Shown piece by piece: positions 57,785 to 64,000 of a stretch of 64,000 nt of DNA. Under the pieces are notes generated by a model. The model ran no database searches. It was not told the DNA's origin and saw nothing but the letters and a program-made list of their open reading frames with translations. The stretch is from assembly GCF_030272615.1 (NCBI RefSeq), contig NC_081413.1, positions 99,604,239-99,668,238 on the forward strand. Reading direction: 5' to 3'. This DNA is from Cryptomeria japonica (taxonomy: Eukaryota; Streptophyta; Pinopsida; Cupressales; Cupressaceae). Within the stretch, counting starts at the first letter, position 1. Every line of letters starts with the position of its first letter. The position numbers and the translations under genes were made by a program.

Positions 57785-60393
57785 TTAGCCAGAGCCCTCA
57801 TAAAAAACTGGAGGCCAATTACCCTCCTCAACATCTCCTACAAAATCTTAGCCAAAGCCTTAGCCTCCCGCCTTGAGAAGATCATCCCAAAATTCATTTG
57901 CTCTACCCAGACGGGGTTCATTAAAGGCAGGTACATATTGGAGAACCTTGTGACCAGCTGGGAATCCATGGAATGGGCCAAAACCTTGAACCGGGACTCA
58001 ACCATGTTCCTTGTCGACTTTGAAAAAGCCTATGACCGGGTGGAATGGGGATTCATCCTCATGATGCTCCAAGCCTTTGGCTTCCCTAGTGAATTATGTG
58101 ATTATGTTCAGATCCTCCTCAAGGATGCATCTGCCCTGATCGAAGTTAATGGATCTCTCTCCCAACCTATTCCCCTCTCCCGATCAGTCAGGCAGGGTTG
58201 CCCCCTTGCCCCTGCTCTGTTTGTCATAGCATCAGATGCCCTGTACTATCTCCTAAGAGACGACACCCTATCCCCCAAGGTGAATGGCATCAAGATGTCA
58301 GACAACTATGAGTTAATCAACATTTAGTTTGCTAATGACACCTCGTTATTCCTGGAGCTCTCTAGGCATAATATTGTTTCCCTCAATCAAAAACTTGACA
58401 CCTTTAGTAGAGCGTCAGGTGCCCGGATTTCCAGCTCCAAATCCATCCTACTTGGATGGAAAGATGAGCCTCTAGACTGGCTTCAAGAGTTTGGTTATGC
58501 CCGGGGAGGACCTAACAAAATAGTTAAGTACTTAGGTATCCCATTCTCTGTTTCCCCATCTCTGAGAGACATGTGGAGCTGGGTCAAAGGGGAAATAGAT
58601 AAGAAGCTAAATAAATGGGACAATAGGGTCCTATCCTTAGCCGACAGGATTCAAGTTTGCCAGAAAATCCTCTCCTCCTATAGTATTTACTATTCCTCTG
58701 TCTGGATGTTCAGCAATTATCATGTTTTTGAAATCCAAAAGGCTATCAAACGTTTCCTTTGGTCGAATGGCAAGGGCAAGAGGAAAGCTCACGCAGTCAA
58801 ATGGGCTTGGTGCCACCTAGACAAAAAACTTGGTGGGTTGGGCCTTAAGGATCTTAGATTGCAGGGAATAGCCCTTGCGGCCAAATGGATATTCCACTCA
58901 CTCGAAGGTCATGAACCTTGGAAGATTCTCATCAGGAACAATATACAAAATGGTGTCCCCAAGACTGCCAAAACCTGGAAAACCCTCCCGCTCAATGATC
59001 TGATTGCAGGCAATTTCTCTATGTCTGTCCAAGGTACCTGGGTGTTTAAATCTATCTGGAAAGCCTGGGAGCATGTGTGTAGGCTTATTGTCAACTCTAA
59101 CATTGACTGTGATGCTACCCTCCACGGTGAAAGGTCAATATGGTGGAACCTTTATCACAACTCGAAACCCCTTGCCTTAACCCAAGGATGCTCTGCTAAG
59201 TACTGGCATAATAAAGGTGTCAAATACCTTATGGACATATTAGAACATGACAATCTTATCAGCTGGGAAACTCTTAGCAATAAATATGATCTCCCTACCT
59301 TGCATAAGAGGACCTACAACATGATTAGGTAGGCATGTACCCCTCTTCATCTTCCTAGAAACACACATGTAAATGCTCACAGGTACCTTACCTTCCTTTG
59401 GAAAGATGGCTCCAAACTCCCCAAGATCAAGGCCAAGTCTATTTATACCCTGCTTAACAATGACACCTCGGTGATCGATCATATTAACGCTCTGTGGTAT
59501 GTTGATCATAATCTCCATGCATGGGAAAAAACCTTTGAGAAATTATGGAGATCCCCCATCCCCCCTAAAATCAAATGCTTTAGATGACAACTTATATTAA
59601 ACAGATTACCTATTAGGAATAAAACTGCTGCATACAACCTGTGCTCTGTTTGCAAAAAGCTTGAGACTACGCGCCACTTTTCCTTGACTGCTCTTTTGCT
59701 AGAGAAATATGGTTGTTGTTTGGAATCTCTATCACAGGACATGTCTTTACTCTTGATATAATCACTGGTTTTATTCATGGGCTCAAGAAGGATGCCAACC
59801 TAGTCTGGCAAATTTTATCTACCTTCATACTTTGGTTTATTTGGAAACTAAGGAATGAGAAGTTTCAAGGCAATGAAAGGGTACTTACTGGTTTTTCTAA
59901 AAATCTCACACATTACAAAATTGTTGTGCAGGTTTGCTTTCTGAAGAACTTAGAGAGGAACAAGCTGTTGCGATTCCTCAAAGATGACAAAGCAACTATG
60001 TTTGTCTACAAGATGCAAGACGGCTATGAATGGGCCAGACTCGTTGAGAACCAAGTCTCCTTTGATAAGCCTATGAAGAAACTCATTAAAGAGCTACAGG
60101 ACAACAAGCCCCCACCCTTCAATAAGGTATAAATGTGATCCCAGATCCTGGAAGGAAAAAAGGTGGCATGGATGGAAGGACCACTAGGCTGGACCATCTG
60201 GCTGGAAGATCAGGACGAGATCCTGCAGTAGTACCCTCAGCTAAAATTAGAATTACTTAAACTATATAGCGGATAACTGTATATGATGTTTCTCTAAGTG
60301 TTTTCACAGTTTGGTGGTTGAGGCCTTGCCTCCCGCCTCTTTTTTTGTATAAACTCTCCATTTTTTGGACTTCCAATTTCTAATACAAAAAAC
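57785..60393 (+). pseudogene. 5'-truncated L1-type LINE, ORF2 reverse transcriptase remnant
   Basis: Starts inside the reverse transcriptase domain: NWRPITLLNISYKILAKA, FIKGRYILENL, then FLVDFEKAYDRVEW (catalytic Asp), RQGCPLAPALF, and FAND where FADD is expected. Then come PNKIVKYLGIPF, the thumb region, a long connector and a zf-RVT segment (PPKIKCF near 59560, CSVCKK near 59650). The frame ends at 60132 in FNKV. Lesions: TAG directly before FAND (58327), TAG at 59330-59332, a TGA near 59586 and a frameshift near 59690. The 3' UTR ends TTCTAATACAAAAAAC. Flanked by ATAATC (57779-57784, 60394-60399). Endonuclease and ORF1 were lost by truncation. Confidence 0.9.
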
Positions 60394-60520
60394 ATAATCC
60401 CATAGCAAAATATTTTTTTCTTCATGAGACCTCCTCTTCCTAGAAAGTAGAAGCTTAAGCCCCCCATGGGACCCCACCCTTAATAGCTAGAGCCTATATT
60501 CTAATAAGTCACATACTATC

Positions 60521-60960
60521 CTTAATGGTAAGTTCTAGAATCCTAACAACCCTAGTATACTTGAACTTATTGTAAAGTCAAAACAAATAGTTTTCCTAAC
60601 TTTAATTTTTTTTGTAGTCACAAACCCTAAAACTAGTTTAAGTCTATATTTCAGCACATTTCCCCAACTTTCACTCTTTTAAAAATACATACTACCAATT
60701 GTACCTTGGTGTGCAATGGGTACGCGGAAAAGGTATGGAAGGTCAATTATGGAATATTTTGGTCTATTTTTTTGCATGCATTTGTGCAGTGCATGATGTC
60801 AATTGACAAAACATTTAGAAAATGTTTTTTTTTGTGTGCAACAAAGGTCTCAATAGAGAAGTGATAGCTTCAAATCAACTATGTCTCTAATTATAAGGAT
60901 CCAACACAATTGAAATAAAATATATGAATTAGAAAGATAATAAGTTTCCATTACCAACAG
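60521..60960. other. AT-rich spacer
   Basis: No gene recognised. Confidence 0.4.
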
Positions 60961-60974
60961 GCTCATGTTATGTT

Positions 60975-62135
<1,161 letters not shown>

Positions 62136-62338
62136 AGAGGAGGGGAGCTGGAAACAACAACCCTTTTAGCCGAAACAAGGGGATTACAACTAAACAAACA
62201 AGAGCGTTTGCAACAAAGCAACTATAATAACAAAAATACAAAAACAAAACAAAGATGAAAAAGCTCAAAATTTTCATGAACAAGGCATTATTACCAACAC
62301 ACACTCAAAATTAAAAATTTGGACTGTGTTTTTCAGCA
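62136..62338. other. Spacer before duplicated segment c
   Basis: A-rich, no gene. Confidence 0.4.
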
Positions 62339-64000
62339 CAATAGAATTCTCCAAAGGTTGTGGTAGGAAGATAACTACTGGTAGAGGGTTGGAGCAAATT
62401 GGAAGCCTTCAATGGTGCTGACTTCTTTGTCAATAAGGTTGTCCCAAAGTCTTTCATCATGCCAACCTAAAAATCCATAATCAATCTGCGTGTCTATCCA
62501 AAGACTGTTAGCAAAACTAATTTGTAAACCAATTGTTGTATCATGTTTTGTTGCCATCAATAACTGCATGCAGCTATAGAAGAAGATCATGCCCTTTATA
62601 CTGTCCTCAAGTTCATGTTATTATCAACAAACACTATTATTGTCCCTCGCACACTAAACTATATTTCTTCTTCAATCAACTGCACTATGATTTATCATTC
62701 TTGATTTCACCAACCTATACAAACTGTCTTTTTCTTAGTTCAACTACTGATACTTCAACTCTACATTTTTTAATAAGATTTATTTTTATTTTTCATAACG
62801 ATTAAATAAATAAAAAAGAAAGGTAAAGTCATTATTTCGTTGTTTATGTAGTGACCATTATCTCCATGTAAAAGAGGTTGATGAAAGAGGTTTGAGTTTA
62901 TATTTGAACACATTTCCCCCACTTTCACTCTCTAAACTATACATGTTATTGTGAAACCTAGTTCATCTCCTCACTTTCAAAACAGGATAGACAATCCTTA
63001 AACACTTACTTCAAATCTTTTGCAACTATACATTTTCATCTTTTTATTCTTCCATAAAGATCACACCTATTTTGGTCATAAATCCATCTCTTAAGTTTTG
63101 TTGAAGATTTGTTGTTAACACTAATTTGTACATATCATATTTATTTACAACAAGTCTCAAAAGTTTTTCTATATCTTCTCTAATTTCATTTTCAATATCC
63201 CTTTCATCTCATCATCATCACTCCCCACTTTTGTCACAAATCCATCACTTAAAGGTTTGTTGTTTATGTTACTTGGTAAACTTTATATTCATTTTTAAAC
63301 TTTTCTATATCTTCTCTAATTCCATTTTCAATATCCTTTTCATCTCATCACCATCACACCTTTCTTTTGTCACAAATCCATCACTTAAAGGTTTGTTGTT
63401 TTAATTACTTGATAAAATTTATATTCATTTTAAAATTATTCTATATCTTCTCTAATTCCATTTTCAATACTCTTTTCATCTCATCATCATCACACCCCAC
63501 TTTTGTCACAAATCCATCACTTAAAGGTTTGTTGTTTATATTATTTGGTAAACTTTATATTTATTTTTAAACTTTTCTAGAAGCTAGACTTTAAAAAAAA
63601 CTCTTTTTCACACACTTTTCTAGAAGCTATGACTTTTCCAACTTTGTCACAAACCCATTACTTAAAGATTTGTTGTTAATTTTACTTAGGTTACTTATTT
63701 TTAAAATTTCATTTTCATGCAAAGGAAAAAAATTTAAAAAGTTTTCTAGAAACTATGACTTTCCACTTTTCCACTTTTGTCGCAAATCCTTTTCTAGAAG
63801 CTACGACTTTCAACTTTTCCACTTTTGTCACAAATCCATCACTTGAAGTTTTGATTTGTTGTTTACATCACTTAGTAAACTTTATATTCATTTTAAAACT
63901 TTTTTGGAAGCTAGACTTTTCCACTTTTGTCACTTATCCATCACTTAAAGGTTTGTTATTTATGTTAGTTGGTAAACTTCAAATTAATTTGAAAATTTTC
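62339..64000. repeat. Segmental duplication, copy c (continues past window)
   Basis: Aligns with 10259-11830 from the first base of its exon-like part through the tandem array (core copies near 63245, 63381, 63522, 63655, 63840, 63945). The tRNA part should lie to the right of the window. Confidence 0.8.
62390..62600 (-). pseudogene. Exon-like fragment of unrecognised gene, copy c
   Basis: On the minus strand a TTCTTCTATAG acceptor precedes an open stretch: ATKHDTTIGLQISFANSLW, IDYGFLGWHDERLWDNLI, then KEVSTIEGFQFAPTLYQ and a stop codon (TAG). The downstream indel of copy a is absent here, so this is the better version of the last exon. Family unknown. Confidence 0.45.

Noticed and set aside
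57592-60520. Abnormally long (about 130 bp) target-site duplication of the LINE
   Set aside because: The repeat is a pre-existing 186-bp tandem duplication; the real target duplication is ATAATC.

Overview
This is nuclear DNA of a seed plant. The very low gene density, the AT-rich background and the stacking of large Ty3/gypsy elements suggest a conifer or another large-genome gymnosperm; that last step is inference. The tRNAs are of cytosolic plant type. No intact host protein gene is evident. What I see are tRNA genes, transposable elements in several states of decay, segmental duplications and a few decayed intron-containing genes.

Layout. 1-6667 is the 3' part of a forward Ty3/gypsy element (copy 1, cut by the window edge). 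About 6930-10258 is the 3' LTR and 3' region of a reverse gypsy element (A). 10259-15120 is a duplicated segment carrying tRNA-Gln and a truncated tRNA-Asn. 15.3-25.0 kb holds an older relative of that segment, with intact tRNA-Gln and tRNA-Asn, a four-exon decayed gene (19941-21459, minus strand) hit by a hAT-like MITE, and a short target-primed insertion. About 25.5-29.2 kb is a second reverse gypsy piece (B). 30428-33477 is a decayed gene of unrecognised family on the minus strand. 34.4-36.9 kb has two more reverse LTR ends (C, D). 36918-48446 is a complete forward gypsy element (copy 2) with 769-bp LTRs and the 5-bp target duplication GGATG. It is nested inside element D, which resumes at 48452. 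49833-50620 is a TRIM-like miniature LTR element with target duplication AGAAC. 50.6-53.6 kb holds unclassified repeats, including an array of alternating GCGGGATAA / TTATCCCGC half-sites. 53728-56950 is another tRNA-bearing duplicate. 57785-60393 is a 5'-truncated L1-type LINE. 60.9-62.1 kb is GA-rich. 62339-64000 is the start of a further duplicate.

The most notable content is in the two forward gypsy copies. Neither has reverse transcriptase, RNase H or the integrase core: gag-protease leads, through a linker, straight to an integrase C-terminal tail. Both carry, on the opposite strand near the 3' LTR, a cellular-looking gene: a TATA-like box, a 22-codon first exon, a GTAAGT donor, an intron holding variable tandem repeats, and a second exon encoding a plant mobile domain (PMD), followed in copy 1 by a coiled coil. 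Because the gene lies antisense, its intron survives passage through the element's RNA. The same elements, and the reverse ones, share two structured non-coding modules. One is a 36-nt stem-loop placed 10 nt from the LTR. The other is a repeated GGTGAAAAC/short hairpin/GCGCC motif after the integrase tail. These modules and the antisense gene are the best candidates for undescribed biology here.
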